64,000 nt of DNA from Segatella albensis DSM 11370 = JCM 12258 (GCF_000426565.1 NZ_KE384540.1:196530-260529), one strand, 5' to 3'; numbered from the stretch's first letter, positions 1-10,270 are shown. A program made the numbers and translations. The notes: generated by a model not told the origin, from the sequence alone.

Positions 1-1527
1 GCCTTGGTTCATAGCCTCAGTATATACGAAGAGTTTGAATGTAGAACCAGGTTGGCGCATGGCAGTAGCCTTGTCATATTTCCACTGGTCAAAGTCGATG
101 TCACCGACCCATGCTTTTACAGCACCAGTTTGAGGTTCCATAGCGACCATAGCACAATGCATGAAAGTCGTCATGTATTTGATGGAATCCTCTGAGGTCA
201 TGTTCTTGATGACTGTACCCTTGTCGTAATCAAATACCTTGACAGGATGAACCCATTCTTTATAGTAATATTTTACAGAATCAGGGTTGTTAGGATATTT
301 TGCAAGTAAGGCCTTATAGAAAGGCTGGCGTTCAGCTATTCCTTGGATAAAGTTAGGAATGGTTTGTCCATTCTCATCTATCCATGGCTCTTGTCTCAGC
401 CAATTGCTACTTTGGTTTCTATAAATAGACCAATGATTATCAAAGTTCTTCTGAACTTGTTTCATCTGTTTGCGAGCTGCGTCCTCTGCATATTTCTGCA
501 AACGTGTATCTATAGTCGTATAAATCTTGAGACCGCTAGAGTAAAGGTCGTATCCATTCTCCTGACACCAATCCTTTAGATAATCAGCAACAGCCTCACG
601 GAAATATTTAGCTTGTCCGTCATAGTTTTCTTCTACCTTGAAGTCCAACTTAAGAGGAATTTCTTTCAAAGAATCACATTCCGATCTTGTCAAATCTCCG
701 TGGGTAAGCATATTGTTCAGTACCACATTACGGCGTTTCAAACTGTTCTCAGGATTTGACTTTGGATTGTAATATGATGTAGCTTTCAACATTCCAACAA
801 GGACAGCAGCCTGTTCTGTGGTCATGTCCTTAGGGGTCGTGTTGAAATATGTCTTTGCTGCGGTCTTGATTCCGTATGCGTTAGAACCAAAATCTACGGT
901 ATTCGCATACATCGTGATGATTTCTTTCTTGCTATATACGGTTTCCAGTTTTGTAGCAATGATCCATTCCTTACTCTTGACGATAAGAATCTTAAGTCCT
1001 GGTATCTTACCCAATAAACCTGTAGAGTATTGTGAACGTACTCGGAACATATTCTTTGCCAACTGCTGTGTGATGGTAGAAGCACCACGACCTTCATGAT
1101 GGGTGACAGCGTCTTTAACAGCACCAAAGATACCAATAGGGTCAATACCAAAGTGCTTATAGAATCGCTCATCCTCGGTGTCTACCAAGGCATGGAAGAA
1201 GGCTGGATTCACTTCTTCATATTTTACAGGAGTTCGGTTCTCATTAAAGTATTTGCCGATGAGTACACCATCTGCACTATATATTTCTGATGCAGAACTT
1301 GTCTGTGGATCCAGAATTCCTGAGAAATAACCAGGAGATTTACCAAATAACCAAAAAAGGTTAATATCTACTGCTCCTAAATAAAGAATAAAGGCTACGA
1401 TGCAGGAAACAAAAGCAATTACCGTTTTTGTATACCAAGCACGTCCTTGATACAATCCTTTATACCATGGCCAGAATTTGCGAGCTTTGTCCCAACTCCA
1501 GCTTAATATGCTTTTTATTTTGTTCAT
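1..1527 (-). CDS. Class A penicillin-binding protein (PBP1A type), 3' end cut by window edge
   Basis: Bifunctional peptidoglycan glycosyltransferase/transpeptidase of the inner membrane; 509 residues are visible and the stop lies outside the window. A cytoplasmic basic N-terminus is followed by one membrane segment (about 33-55). The GT51 domain shows EDERFYKHFGID (catalytic Glu118) and GASTITQQLAKN. The transpeptidase SxxK motif, QPGSTFK with Ser495 and Lys498, lies only about 45 bases from the edge, so the SxN and KTG motifs are not visible. The ATG at 1527 is the first Met of the frame and fits the usual short cytoplasmic tail. It follows miaA by 35 bases and has its own -7 candidate at 1554-1561, so it may be transcribed separately from the lpx genes. 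A second class A PBP is encoded at 17825. Confidence 0.95.
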   Translation of the reverse strand, partial: MNKIKSILSWSWDKARKFWPWYKGLYQGRAWYTKTVIAFVSCIVAFILYLGAVDINLFWLFGKSPGYFSGILDPQTSSASEIYSADGVLIGKYFNENRTPVKYEEVNPAFFHALVDTEDERFYKHFGIDPIGIFGAVKDAVTHHEGRGASTITQQLAKNMFRVRSQYSTGLLGKIPGLKILIVKSKEWIIATKLETVYSKKEIITMYANTVDFGSNAYGIKTAAKTYFNTTPKDMTTEQAAVLVGMLKATSYYNPKSNPENSLKRRNVVLNNMLTHGDLTRSECDSLKEIPLKLDFKVEENYDGQAKYFREAVADYLKDWCQENGYDLYSSGLKIYTTIDTRLQKYAEDAARKQMKQVQKNFDNHWSIYRNQSSNWLRQEPWIDENGQTIPNFIQGIAERQPFYKALLAKYPNNPDSVKYYYKEWVHPVKVFDYDKGTVIKNMTSEDSIKYMTTFMHCAMVAMEPQTGAVKAWVGDIDFDQWKYDKATAMRQPGSTFKLFVYTEAMNQG

Positions 1528-1553
1528 ATTATTATATGATAGTATATTTCACG

Positions 1554-1561
1554 CAAATTTA
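1554..1561 (-). promoter_or_regulatory. Candidate -7 element before the partial PBP gene
   Basis: TAAATTTG on the minus strand matches the Bacteroidota -7 consensus TAnnTTTG, 27 bases before the ATG. No TTTG is seen at the -33 distance, so support is partial. Confidence 0.45.
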
Positions 1562-1562
1562 C

Positions 1563-2474
1563 CTATTTATTTGTTATCTGCAGTGTTGTATCCAGATAAT
1601 TTATGATTTCTTTAATGTTATCTGGGTGAAACCATTGTATTTCTTCATCATGTTTGAACCATGTCAGTTGTTTTCGCATATAGCGTCGGGAATTAGACTG
1701 TATTTGTCTTATTGCTTCAGCCTTGTCTATTTTCGACTCAAAATAGCTGAACATCTCTTTGTAACCAACAGTGTTTAAAGAATTGAGTCCTTTTAATGGA
1801 AATACTTTTCTAGCTTCAGCTTCCAGTCCGTTTCCTATCATATCCAATACTCTTTGGTTGATCCTGTTGTAGAGCTCTTCCCGATCTCTGTTCAGACCAA
1901 TCTTTATGATATTGAATGGACGTTTTTTTATTTTGTTCTTTCTAAAAGAAGTGTATGTCTTTCCTGTCATGCTGCAGATCTCAAGGGCATGGACCACTCT
2001 TCGTGGGTTCTTTCGGTCTACTACCTTCCAATGTTCAGGGTCTACTTCTTTTAATTCTTCTACTAATGCTTCCAAGCCTTCTTCTTCGAGTCGTCTTTTC
2101 ATGGTTGCTCTTGTCTCTTCATCTACAGTAGGGATGTCATCGATACCTTTGCATACGGCATCAATATACATCATGCTTCCTCCTGTCAAAAGAGCAATGT
2201 CAGACTTCTGAAAAAGTTTTTCTAAGAGAATCATCGTATCTTGTTCGTACATGGAAGCAGAATAATAATCTTGGATATGATGATTCCCTACAAAGTAATG
2301 AAATACACGACGTTGTTGTTCTAGGGTCGGAGCTGCCGTACCAATTGGCAGTTCCGCAAATATTTGACGTGAATCTGCATTGATGATTGGGATGCCATAA
2401 TGCTCAGCAATTTGTAAGCACAGTTCCGTTTTTCCTACTCCGGTAGGACCTAAAACAACAACGAGTGTTTTCAT
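1563..2474 (-). CDS. miaA: tRNA dimethylallyltransferase MiaA
   Basis: Transfers a dimethylallyl group to the N6 of A37 in tRNAs that read UNN codons. The 303-residue protein has the P-loop [11 protein letters not shown] near the N-terminus, then INADSRQIF (DSRQ motif) and the [12 protein letters not shown] segment typical of the family. Length is normal. The start codon at 2474 directly follows the lpxA stop (TAA then ATG with no gap), which suggests translational coupling. It sits at the end of the lpxD-lpxC/fabZ-lpxA run, an arrangement without an obvious functional link. Confidence 0.97.
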   Translation of the reverse strand: MKTLVVVLGPTGVGKTELCLQIAEHYGIPIINADSRQIFAELPIGTAAPTLEQQRRVFHYFVGNHHIQDYYSASMYEQDTMILLEKLFQKSDIALLTGGSMMYIDAVCKGIDDIPTVDEETRATMKRRLEEEGLEALVEELKEVDPEHWKVVDRKNPRRVVHALEICSMTGKTYTSFRKNKIKKRPFNIIKIGLNRDREELYNRINQRVLDMIGNGLEAEARKVFPLKGLNSLNTVGYKEMFSYFESKIDKAEAIRQIQSNSRRYMRKQLTWFKHDEEIQWFHPDNIKEIINYLDTTLQITNK

Positions 2475-3248
2475 TTATCGAATGATTCCGCGTTTAGAAC
2501 TCTCAACGAAATCGATGATATATTGAATTTCTGGAGTTATTTCTAAATTCTTCTTGATTTCCTCAATACCTTCCTTTAAGATACCCTTAGAATATAATAA
2601 GCGGTATGCTTCATGGATATTGTCGATGAGTTCTCTACTGAAACCATGGCGACGAAGCCCGACAAGGTTGACTCCACAATATTTTGTAGGCTCCTTACCT
2701 GCAATGATATAAGGTGGAATGTCTTGACTGAAACGACAGCCTCCCTGAATCATTACATAGCCACCAATACGACAGAACTGGTGACATAATACTGTTGCGC
2801 TGACGATGGCATTGTCGTCAACAACAACCTCACCGGCAAACTTTGTAGAGTTTCCGATGATTAGATGGCTTCCTAATACACAGTCATGAGCAACGTGCAT
2901 ATTCTCCATCAATAAGTTATTGCTTCCTACGATGGTTGTACCTTTTGATGCGGTACCTCTAGAGATAGTTACATTCTCGCGGATACTGTTGTTATCACCA
3001 ATGATACAAGTTGTATCTTCTCCTCTGAATTTTAGGTCTTGTGGCTTTGTTGAGATGCTTGCACCCGGGAATATTTCGTTCCCATTTCCGATACGAGCAC
3101 CATAATTTATTGTTACACTATTCTGGAATACATTATTGTCACCAATTTCTGTATTCTTGTCAATGTAACAGAATGGACCTATGATGTTATTTTCTCCTAG
3201 TTTAGCCTCAGGATGTACAAATGCTAATGGACTAATCTGATTTGACAT
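2475..3248 (-). CDS. lpxA: Acyl-ACP--UDP-N-acetylglucosamine O-acyltransferase LpxA
   Basis: First step of lipid A synthesis: 3-O-acylation of UDP-GlcNAc in the cytoplasm. The 257-residue sequence is a left-handed beta-helix of hexapeptide repeats (PEAKLGENNIIGPFCYI and so on) followed by a helical C-terminus. The catalytic His lies in MHVAHDCVLGSH, and the QGGCRFSQDIPPY stretch is the usual family motif. The gene lies 6 bases after the lpxC-fabZ stop and abuts miaA, so it is part of the lipid A operon. Length and motifs give no sign of damage. Confidence 0.97.
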   Translation of the reverse strand: MSNQISPLAFVHPEAKLGENNIIGPFCYIDKNTEIGDNNVFQNSVTINYGARIGNGNEIFPGASISTKPQDLKFRGEDTTCIIGDNNSIRENVTISRGTASKGTTIVGSNNLLMENMHVAHDCVLGSHLIIGNSTKFAGEVVVDDNAIVSATVLCHQFCRIGGYVMIQGGCRFSQDIPPYIIAGKEPTKYCGVNLVGLRRHGFSRELIDNIHEAYRLLYSKGILKEGIEEIKKNLEITPEIQYIIDFVESSKRGIIR

Positions 3249-3254
3249 AATGTT

Positions 3255-4640
3255 TTATTTATTTTTTACAATTTGTGCTGTGAATGTTGCTTCTGCCACA
3301 ACATGGTCACCAACAAAAACATAACCCTTCATAGAACTGATTCCGTGACGTACAGGAGCCAATAGTTCTACCTTAAATAATAAAGTGTCTCCAGGTATGA
3401 CTTTCTGACGGAATTTTACATCGTCTATCTTCATGAAATATGTAGACCAACGTTCTGGTTCTTCCAACTGATTCAAGACGAGTAACCCTCCACATTGTGC
3501 CATGGCTTCTACCTGAAGGACACCAGGCATAACAGGTTCTTCAGGAAAGTGACCTTGGAAGAATGGTTCGTTAGCTGTTACGTTCTTTACACCAACGATT
3601 GTTGTTGGTCCCATTGCGATGACTTTGTCAACCAACTGCATTGGATAACGATGAGGAAGAAGTTGACGAATACGGATATTATCCATGATAGGTTCCTCGT
3701 TTGGATTATAGATAGGAGCCTGTATCTCATGCTTTCGAATCTCCTTACGCATCTGACGTGCAAACTTGTTGTTGATGGTATGTCCAGGACGGGTTGCAAT
3801 AATGCGGCCCTTTATAGGTTTACCAATCAAAGCCATATCACCAATGATATCAAGCAACTTGTGACGTGTACATTCGTTCTCCCACATTAATGGACGATGC
3901 TGGATGTATCCCAGTTTGGTTGCATCAAGATGTGGAACTTTCAATAAGTCTGCCAGTTTGTCGAGTGTTGGCTGATCAACTTCACGCTCATAAATGACAA
4001 TAGCATTGTCCATATCACCACCTTTTATCAGGTTGGCCTGAAGCAATGGCATGATGTCTCGAACAAAAACAAAGGTACGAGCTGCGGCAATTTCTGTTGC
4101 GAAATTCTCCATGTTGTCAAGGGTTGCAAACTGACTGTTGATGAATTTGCTTTCGAAAGAGCACATCGCAGTAATACTGAACTGATCTTCTGGTAAGATT
4201 GTAATAATAGAACCGGTCTCCTCGTCTTTTACTTCAATCTTATGTCTGATGATATAATAGTCCTTTTCTGCGTTTTGTTCTTCAATTCCTATTTCGTTTA
4301 TCTTTTGTATATATAGTTCAGCAGAACCATCAAGGATAGGGAATTCAGGACCGTTTACTTGGATGAAACAGTTGTCGATGCCTGATGCATATAGTGCAGC
4401 CATTCCATGTTCAACGGTAGAGCAACGTGCGTCTCCCTTTGCCAATACAGTACCACGTTGAGTGTCAACAACATTTTCAGCGATTGCTTCAATGATAGGT
4501 TGCCCCTCAAGGTCTATTCGTTGAATTTTATATCCAGTATTTTCTGGGGCTGGATTGAATGTTACAGTAAGATTCAATCCTGTATGCAGTCCTTTTCCAC
4601 AAAGAGAAAAACTGCCTTTGAGAGTCTTCTGTTTAGACAT
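3255..4640 (-). CDS. lpxC-fabZ: Fused UDP-3-O-acyl-GlcNAc deacetylase / 3-hydroxyacyl-ACP dehydratase (LpxC-FabZ)
   Basis: Bifunctional protein of 461 residues. Residues 1 to about 305 are LpxC, the zinc deacetylase that commits to lipid A: ligands His78 (STVEHG), His260 and Asp264 (HKLLDIIGD), and catalytic His287 (RPGHTIN). Residues about 315-461 are FabZ, the dehydratase of fatty-acid elongation, with catalytic His364 (GHFPEEPVMPG) and Glu378 (VEAMAQ). The fusion is a known feature of Bacteroidota and supports the taxonomic call; it physically joins the two users of 3-hydroxyacyl-ACP. Spacing to lpxD is 13 bases and to lpxA 6 bases. Confidence 0.98.
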   Translation of the reverse strand: MSKQKTLKGSFSLCGKGLHTGLNLTVTFNPAPENTGYKIQRIDLEGQPIIEAIAENVVDTQRGTVLAKGDARCSTVEHGMAALYASGIDNCFIQVNGPEFPILDGSAELYIQKINEIGIEEQNAEKDYYIIRHKIEVKDEETGSIITILPEDQFSITAMCSFESKFINSQFATLDNMENFATEIAAARTFVFVRDIMPLLQANLIKGGDMDNAIVIYEREVDQPTLDKLADLLKVPHLDATKLGYIQHRPLMWENECTRHKLLDIIGDMALIGKPIKGRIIATRPGHTINNKFARQMRKEIRKHEIQAPIYNPNEEPIMDNIRIRQLLPHRYPMQLVDKVIAMGPTTIVGVKNVTANEPFFQGHFPEEPVMPGVLQVEAMAQCGGLLVLNQLEEPERWSTYFMKIDDVKFRQKVIPGDTLLFKVELLAPVRHGISSMKGYVFVGDHVVAEATFTAQIVKNK

Positions 4641-4653
4641 ATCTTTTTATCCT

Positions 4654-5700
4654 TTATTTGTTCTTGTTTTTTAATTCTTCGATTTCCTTTTGCAATTCGT
4701 TTAATTGCTTATACATCTCTGGCAGACGACGGAATATTGCCTGAGATCTGAAATATCCCTTTGGATTCATTGGTGGTGTACCAATAAGTGTCTGATCGTC
4801 TTTGATGCTTCCTGGAGCTCCACTCTGTGCTCCAAGGAATACTTTATTTCCAATTGAGATATGACCAGCAACACCTACTTGGCCGCCAAACATACACCAT
4901 TGACCGACCTTTGTAGAACCTGCGATACCAACCTGAGCAGACATGACGGTATTCTCGCCGATATCATCATTATGGGCAATTTGTACTAGGTTGTCAAGCT
5001 TGACGCCTTTTCTGATAAAGGTACTACCCATGGTAGAACGGTCGATACAGGTGTTTGCTCCAATCTCGACATCATCTTCAATGGTAACAATACCAATCTG
5101 AGGAATCTTGTCATAGCTGTTGGTTTCTGGATTTGGCGCAAAACCAAAGCCGTCGGCTCCGATGACACTTCCTGCATGGAGTGTTACTCTGTTGCCAATC
5201 TTGCAACCGTGGTAGATGGTTACGTGAGGGTAGATTGTACAGTCCTTGCCTAGTTTTACGTTGTCACCAATATATGCATTTGGATAAATCTGGCATCCGT
5301 CTTCTACGATTGCTCCATCACCGATATATGCAAAAGCACCTACGTATACGTTGTCTCCAACTTTTGCTTTAGGAGAGATAAAAGCCAATGAGTCAATGCC
5401 TGACTTTTTAGGATTTATGGCTTCTGAATACATTTGTAGTAGTTTTGCTACACAATCACGTGCGTCTTTTACGCGAATGATGGTAGTGGAAACAGGTTTT
5501 TCCAATTCGAGACTTGCGTCAACGAGGACAACACTCGATTTGGTTTCGTAGATATAATGAGTATATTTTGGATTTGATAGAAACGAAATCGCTCCAGGAA
5601 CACCTTCTTCGATTTTTGCGAATGTATTTACAGTGGCATTCTCGTCACCTTCTACGTTGCCTTGAATAAATTGGGCAATTTGTTTTGCAGTAAATTCCAT
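4654..5700 (-). CDS. lpxD: UDP-3-O-(3-hydroxyacyl)glucosamine N-acyltransferase LpxD
   Basis: Third enzyme of lipid A synthesis, transferring the N-linked hydroxyacyl chain. The 348-residue protein has an N-terminal uridine-binding domain (about 1-100), a long hexapeptide-repeat beta-helix (about 105-310) with the conserved [14 protein letters not shown] segment holding the catalytic His, and a short helical, Lys/Glu-rich C-terminus. It is the first gene of the lpx run and is preceded by a -7 candidate at 5728-5735, so the lipid A genes may have their own promoter inside the longer minus-strand block. Confidence 0.97.
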   Translation of the reverse strand: MEFTAKQIAQFIQGNVEGDENATVNTFAKIEEGVPGAISFLSNPKYTHYIYETKSSVVLVDASLELEKPVSTTIIRVKDARDCVAKLLQMYSEAINPKKSGIDSLAFISPKAKVGDNVYVGAFAYIGDGAIVEDGCQIYPNAYIGDNVKLGKDCTIYPHVTIYHGCKIGNRVTLHAGSVIGADGFGFAPNPETNSYDKIPQIGIVTIEDDVEIGANTCIDRSTMGSTFIRKGVKLDNLVQIAHNDDIGENTVMSAQVGIAGSTKVGQWCMFGGQVGVAGHISIGNKVFLGAQSGAPGSIKDDQTLIGTPPMNPKGYFRSQAIFRRLPEMYKQLNELQKEIEELKNKNK

Positions 5701-5727
5701 TTTAATCTTTGTTATTATTTATTTCTG

Positions 5728-5735
5728 CAAAGGTA
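5728..5735 (-). promoter_or_regulatory. Candidate -7 element before lpxD
   Basis: TACCTTTG on the minus strand matches TAnnTTTG and lies 28 bases before lpxD, in the lpxD/HD-gene gap. The nearest upstream TTTG is only 12 bases away, not 19-21, so the call is tentative. Confidence 0.45.
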
Positions 5736-5746
5736 GAAAAAATAAA

Positions 5747-6967
5747 TCAAAAACGTTGATAATAGAGATAATATTTGCGTATTTTTTTTGATAGTAAGGC
5801 GACGTTTAGTAAGTCGGAGGCTTCTGCGATGTCTTTACATGTTCCGTCTTTGTAAAGAATTGTTATCTTATCATCGTTGATGTCATACATGTCTTTCTGA
5901 ATGGTGCTATAGTTGATTAGATATTTGGCTTCTTCATAGGTTACACCTGCTTGCTCTGCTATTTTTTGTTGAATAGCAGTTAGTTCTTCTTCACTTATTG
6001 GCTCGTCTAAGACTTCAACTTTAAAGATATTTCTGTTTATCAAATCCGTTGCTAAAGTTGATAGTATCTTGTCTTCATGCTGCATCCATACTTTTACACT
6101 GCTCCAAATGTCATTATCATCGAGCATCTCATACATTTTCAATGCTTCTGGATGTGTGTGGAAGAATTCTGCATCTACATGGTTGTAAAGGAAATATTTT
6201 AGTTGTGGGGGACAGAATATGTCGGCACCTTGTGCTGCTAGATATTTCGCTCTAAGCAACAAATTGATGAGCACTTTTTCGCATGCTACAGCAGTCTTGT
6301 GATAGTAGACTTGCCAGTACATGAGTCTTCGAGATGTAAGATAATTTTCTATCGAATATATTCCTTTCGATTCAACTACAAGGTTGTCATCGACGACGTC
6401 AAGCATCTTGATAATCCTAGCACTTCCAATGTTCCCTTCGTGTACTCCTGTAAAGAAACTGTCTCTTCGTAAATAGTCTAGTCGGTCGACGTCTAATTGA
6501 CTACTGATGAGTTGATGTAGAAAACTTTTTGGATAATCATTCTTGAAGATTTTTATAGCCAGATTTAACTGTCCGTCCATCTCTTTGTTTATTTCATCCA
6601 TCATCAAGAGGGAGATGTCCTCGTGAGATATACCTTGTATGAGGGTGTTTTCAAGAACATGTGAGAATGGACCGTGCCCAATATCGTGCATTAAGATGGC
6701 TGCTTCAACAGCTTCGGCTTCGCTATCAAAGATAAAGATGCCCTTTTGCTGGAGCGAAAGAATAGCTTCGCTCATCAAATGGAATGCTCCAATAGAGTGC
6801 TGAAAGCGCGTGTGTTGTGCGCCAGGGTAAACGACGGAGGCAAGACCATTTTGCTTGATTCTCGTCAGTCTCTGCATAAGTGGATGCTTTACAATATTGT
6901 AGAGTAGACCACGAGGAATTTTTATGAACCCAAATACTGGGTCGCTAATGATCTTGCTGTCGTTCAT
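5747..6967 (-). CDS. HD-domain phosphohydrolase (dGTPase-like)
   Basis: Metal-dependent phosphohydrolase of 406 residues. The ligand set of the HD superfamily is visible: His57 in TRFQHSIGAF, His94-Asp95 in ILMHDIGHGPFSH, and a later Asp in the DVDRLDYLRRD segment typical of dNTPase-like proteins. The C-terminal 150 residues are not recognised in detail. Proteins of this group hydrolyse nucleotides, but the substrate here cannot be read from sequence. It sits 5 bases after pyrF and upstream of lpxD in the same block. It could instead act on other phosphoesters. Confidence 0.88.
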   Translation of the reverse strand: MNDSKIISDPVFGFIKIPRGLLYNIVKHPLMQRLTRIKQNGLASVVYPGAQHTRFQHSIGAFHLMSEAILSLQQKGIFIFDSEAEAVEAAILMHDIGHGPFSHVLENTLIQGISHEDISLLMMDEINKEMDGQLNLAIKIFKNDYPKSFLHQLISSQLDVDRLDYLRRDSFFTGVHEGNIGSARIIKMLDVVDDNLVVESKGIYSIENYLTSRRLMYWQVYYHKTAVACEKVLINLLLRAKYLAAQGADIFCPPQLKYFLYNHVDAEFFHTHPEALKMYEMLDDNDIWSSVKVWMQHEDKILSTLATDLINRNIFKVEVLDEPISEEELTAIQQKIAEQAGVTYEEAKYLINYSTIQKDMYDINDDKITILYKDGTCKDIAEASDLLNVALLSKKIRKYYLYYQRF

Positions 6968-6972
6968 AGGCT

Positions 6973-7794
6973 TTATTTTTTCGAAAGTTCTACTTCCATC
7001 TGTTGCTGCAAACTTTTTGCTTTTTCTGCCGCAGCTGTAGCAAAGTCTTCGCCATTGCTTGCATAGATGATGCCTCGGCTGGAGTTTACCAGTAGTCCAC
7101 AGTCTTTGATCATACCATATTTACAAACTTCCTGTAAACTTCCGCCTTGTGCTCCTACACCTGGTACTAATAGGAAATGATTAGGTGCGCACTTTCTGAT
7201 GTCCTTAAACATTTCACCTTGAGTTGCACCTACAACATACATCATATTTTCATCATTTCCCCATTCTTGTGACTTTCTGAGAACCTTTTCGAAGAGTCTT
7301 TCGCCGTCTTTGTCCTCAGTAAGTTGAAAGTCATGGCTACCTTGATTACTTGTCAGTGCAAGTAAGATGACCCATTTACCATCATATTCCAAGAATGGTT
7401 TTACACTATCTTCACCCATATATGGAGCAACAGTCAATGCATCCAGATTATACTCCTCGAAGAAGGTTTGCGCATACATTTTTGACGTATTACCGATATC
7501 CCCACGTTTTGCGTCAGCAATAATAAAGTGGTGAGGATAAGATTCTTTCAGATAATTGATGGTTTGTTCAAATGCGCTCATACCTTTTAATCCATAGCAT
7601 TCATAAAATGCCAGGTTTGGCTTGTATGCTACACAGTATGGGGCGGTAGCATCAATGATCGCCTTGTTGAACTTGAAGATACCGTTCTCATCATCCTTTA
7701 GATGTGCAGGCATCTTATTTATATCAGTATCTAGGCCTACACAAAGGAATGTCTTTTTACTGAAAATCTGATTGATTAACTCTTTTCTATTCAT
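6973..7794 (-). CDS. pyrF: Orotidine 5'-phosphate decarboxylase, type 2
   Basis: Last step of UMP synthesis. The 273-residue length and the motif [12 protein letters not shown] (catalytic Asp94, Lys96, Asp99) place it in the longer type 2 subfamily, not the 230-residue E. coli type. [10 protein letters not shown] is the phosphate-binding loop. The ATG at 7794 shares one base with the stop codon of a 47-codon reading frame upstream (TAATG), so translation is probably coupled. Other pyrimidine genes in the window are pyrB-pyrI and carA-carB, all at separate sites. Confidence 0.97.
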   Translation of the reverse strand: MNRKELINQIFSKKTFLCVGLDTDINKMPAHLKDDENGIFKFNKAIIDATAPYCVAYKPNLAFYECYGLKGMSAFEQTINYLKESYPHHFIIADAKRGDIGNTSKMYAQTFFEEYNLDALTVAPYMGEDSVKPFLEYDGKWVILLALTSNQGSHDFQLTEDKDGERLFEKVLRKSQEWGNDENMMYVVGATQGEMFKDIRKCAPNHFLLVPGVGAQGGSLQEVCKYGMIKDCGLLVNSSRGIIYASNGEDFATAAAEKAKSLQQQMEVELSKK

Positions 7795-7937
7795 TATTTA
7801 GGTGTTTCTGTTTTGGGTACTTCTTTCCTCCTATCAGGATTCTTTTTCAAGGAAACTTGGAGTTTCATGAAGTCTTCAGCCTGTATAGTCTTCTCCTCCT
7901 CTTCGTCATCTTTCTTTTTAGTATACAGTAATCCCAT
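7794..7937 (-). CDS. Small hypothetical protein (47 residues) between prfA and pyrF
   Basis: A short reading frame starts [15 protein letters not shown] and ends KTETPK; it is highly charged, with an acidic stretch followed by a basic, proline-containing tail. It has no signal peptide or membrane segment. It fills the 164-base space between prfA and pyrF, and its TAA overlaps the pyrF ATG by one base, the same TAATG junction seen at lon/tgt and tgt/lptG. That placement is the main evidence that it is translated. I do not recognise the family and give no function. It could instead be a leader that only couples pyrF translation. Confidence 0.6.
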   Translation of the reverse strand: MGLLYTKKKDDEEEEKTIQAEDFMKLQVSLKKNPDRRKEVPKTETPK

Positions 7938-7958
7938 AACATTTAATGATTATATTAT

Positions 7959-9071
7959 TTATAATTCACTTTCCTTCAATTTCTCAGCATTTTCAGCTAC
8001 AGTCAATGCATCGATCATGTCCTGAATATCACCATTTAAGAATCCGTTGAGATCATGGGTTGTATATCCAATACGATGATCGGTCACACGACCTTGAGGG
8101 AAATTGTATGTTCTGATTTTTGCAGAACGGTCACCAGTTGATACCAGACTCTTACGACGACTTGCGATGTCATCTACATATTTTTGATGTTCGCGGTCGT
8201 GAATGAAAGTATAAAGTCGGCTTAATGCACGCTCCTTATTCTTAGGTTGGTCACGTGTTTCTGTACATTCGATGAGGATTTCCTCAACTTCACCGGTGTT
8301 TGGATTCTTCCAAGGGTAGCGAAGACGAACTCCAGATTCAACCTTGTTCACATTCTGTCCACCAGCTCCACTACTACGGAAAGTATCCCATTTAATGTCG
8401 CCTTCGTTGATGTTGACCTCAAACTTGTCAGCTTCAGGAAGTACAGCAACAGTTGCTGCGGATGTATGCATACGACCTTGGGTTTCTGTTGCAGGAACAC
8501 GTTGAACGCGATGTACTCCACTTTCGTATTTCAGAACGCCATACACACCTTCGCCACTTATAGCACAGTCGATTTCCTTAAATCCACCGACAGCACCTTC
8601 AGATACAGATGTGATACTTAAATTCCAGCCCTTTTTATCGCAATATTTTTTATACATGTTGAATAAATCACCTGCAAAAAGAGCTGCTTCATCGCCACCG
8701 GCACCAGCACGAATTTCCATCTGAACATTCTTGGCATCTTCAGGATCTTTTGGTACCAGTGCAATCTTAATTTCTTCCTCGAGTTTTGGCTGGAGTTCTT
8801 CATTAGCTGACAACTCTTCACGAGCCATCTCTTTCATGTCAGGATCGCTTTCGTTGGCAAGGATATCCTTTGCTTCCTTAATACTGTTTAAGCATGTAAT
8901 ATAACGCTTGCGAGCCTCCATTACATCACTTAATTCCTTGTATTCCCTTGTCAACTTTACATAGCGTTGCTGATCGGCTATCACGCTAGGGTCGGTAATC
9001 AATGTTGATACCTCCTCGAAGCGAGCCTCCAAGCCATCTAATTTTTGTAATATGCTATTGTTATCTGGCAT
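7959..9071 (-). CDS. prfA: Peptide chain release factor 1
   Basis: Recognises UAA and UAG stop codons and triggers peptide release on the ribosome. The 370-residue protein has the stop-codon-reading PAT tripeptide at 193-195 (RVPATETQGR), characteristic of RF1 rather than RF2, and the catalytic GGQ at 237-239 (SSGAGGQNVNKV). Length is normal. It lies between purM (28 bases upstream) and the small frame before pyrF. No frameshift or in-frame stop of the RF2 kind is present. Confidence 0.98.
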   Translation of the reverse strand: MPDNNSILQKLDGLEARFEEVSTLITDPSVIADQQRYVKLTREYKELSDVMEARKRYITCLNSIKEAKDILANESDPDMKEMAREELSANEELQPKLEEEIKIALVPKDPEDAKNVQMEIRAGAGGDEAALFAGDLFNMYKKYCDKKGWNLSITSVSEGAVGGFKEIDCAISGEGVYGVLKYESGVHRVQRVPATETQGRMHTSAATVAVLPEADKFEVNINEGDIKWDTFRSSGAGGQNVNKVESGVRLRYPWKNPNTGEVEEILIECTETRDQPKNKERALSRLYTFIHDREHQKYVDDIASRRKSLVSTGDRSAKIRTYNFPQGRVTDHRIGYTTHDLNGFLNGDIQDMIDALTVAENAEKLKESEL

Positions 9072-9099
9072 ACTTTGTAAATTTGTATTATAATTAATT

Positions 9100-10263
9100 T
9101 TAATAATCGAACGTTCCGAATTCGCTCTTGATGGTTAATGAGCGTTTGCCTTCCTCAATATGACCTACAACCTGAGCATCAATGTTGAAACTCTTACTAA
9201 TCGCGATTACTTTTTCTGCAATTTCTGGGCGAACATATATCTCCATTCTGTGTCCCATGTTGAAGACCTGATACATTTCCTTCCAATCTGTTCCACTACA
9301 ATCATGGATAGCCTTGAAGAGTGGAGGTATTGGGAACATGTTGTCTTTAACGACTTTGCAGTTTTCACCAACAAAGTGGAGAACTTTGGTCTGAGCTCCA
9401 CCGGTACAGTGTACCATTCCATGAATTTCAGAACGTAGTTCATCGAGAATCTTCTTGATGACCGGAGCATAGGTGCGAGTTGGAGAAAGTACCAACTGAC
9501 CAGCATTTACAGGACTTTCTTCCACCTCATCAGTAAGTCTGTATTTACCACTATATACTAATTCATTTGGTACAGCGTGGTCAAAACTTTCTGGATATTT
9601 CTCTGCTAAATATTTAGCAAATACATCATGACGTGCACTGGTCAATCCATTACTTCCCATACCGCCATTGTATCTCTTTTCATATGTGGCCTGTCCTGTA
9701 GAACTCAATCCTACAATAACATCACCAGGACGAATGTTAGCATTGTTGATAACATCACTTCTTTTCATGCGGCTTGTTACAGTAGAATCTACAATAATAG
9801 TTCTTACCAAGTCGCCGACGTCGGCAGTCTCTCCACCTGTAGGGTAGATACCCACGCCCATATCTCTTAATTCTGCCAATAACTCATCTGTACCATTGAT
9901 AATGGCAGAGATTACCTCACCGGGAACAAGCATCTTGTTTCGCCCGATGGTTGAACTTACTAAGATGTTGTCGACAGCTCCCACGCAGAGAAGGTCATCC
10001 GTGTTCATTACGATAGCATCCTGAGCGATACCTTTCCAAACACTCAAGTCGCCTGTTTCTTTCCAGTACATGTATGCTAAAGAAGACTTTGTTCCAGCTC
10101 CGTCAGCATGCATGATGTTACAATACTCAGGATCACCGCCCAAGATATCTGGGATAATCTTGCAGAAAGCCTGAGGGAAGATACCTTTATCTATGTTTTT
10201 GATGGCGTTGTGCACATCCTCTTTTGCAGCGGATACACCGCGCATCATATAACGATTGTTCAT
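9100..10263 (-). CDS. purM: Phosphoribosylformylglycinamidine cyclo-ligase (AIR synthetase)
   Basis: Fifth step of purine synthesis, closing the imidazole ring with ATP. The 387-residue protein is longer than the roughly 345-residue E. coli enzyme, as is usual in Bacteroidota. It shows MMRGVSAAKEDVH, the IMHADGAGTKSSLAYMYW nucleotide/metal region, GIYPTGGETADVGDL and the C-terminal FNMGHRMEIYV motif. It starts 7 bases after aroE. Two other purine genes are in the window, purC in the same block and purF at 58914. Confidence 0.96.
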   Translation of the reverse strand: MNNRYMMRGVSAAKEDVHNAIKNIDKGIFPQAFCKIIPDILGGDPEYCNIMHADGAGTKSSLAYMYWKETGDLSVWKGIAQDAIVMNTDDLLCVGAVDNILVSSTIGRNKMLVPGEVISAIINGTDELLAELRDMGVGIYPTGGETADVGDLVRTIIVDSTVTSRMKRSDVINNANIRPGDVIVGLSSTGQATYEKRYNGGMGSNGLTSARHDVFAKYLAEKYPESFDHAVPNELVYSGKYRLTDEVEESPVNAGQLVLSPTRTYAPVIKKILDELRSEIHGMVHCTGGAQTKVLHFVGENCKVVKDNMFPIPPLFKAIHDCSGTDWKEMYQVFNMGHRMEIYVRPEIAEKVIAISKSFNIDAQVVGHIEEGKRSLTIKSEFGTFDY

Positions 10264-10270
10264 ATTCTAT

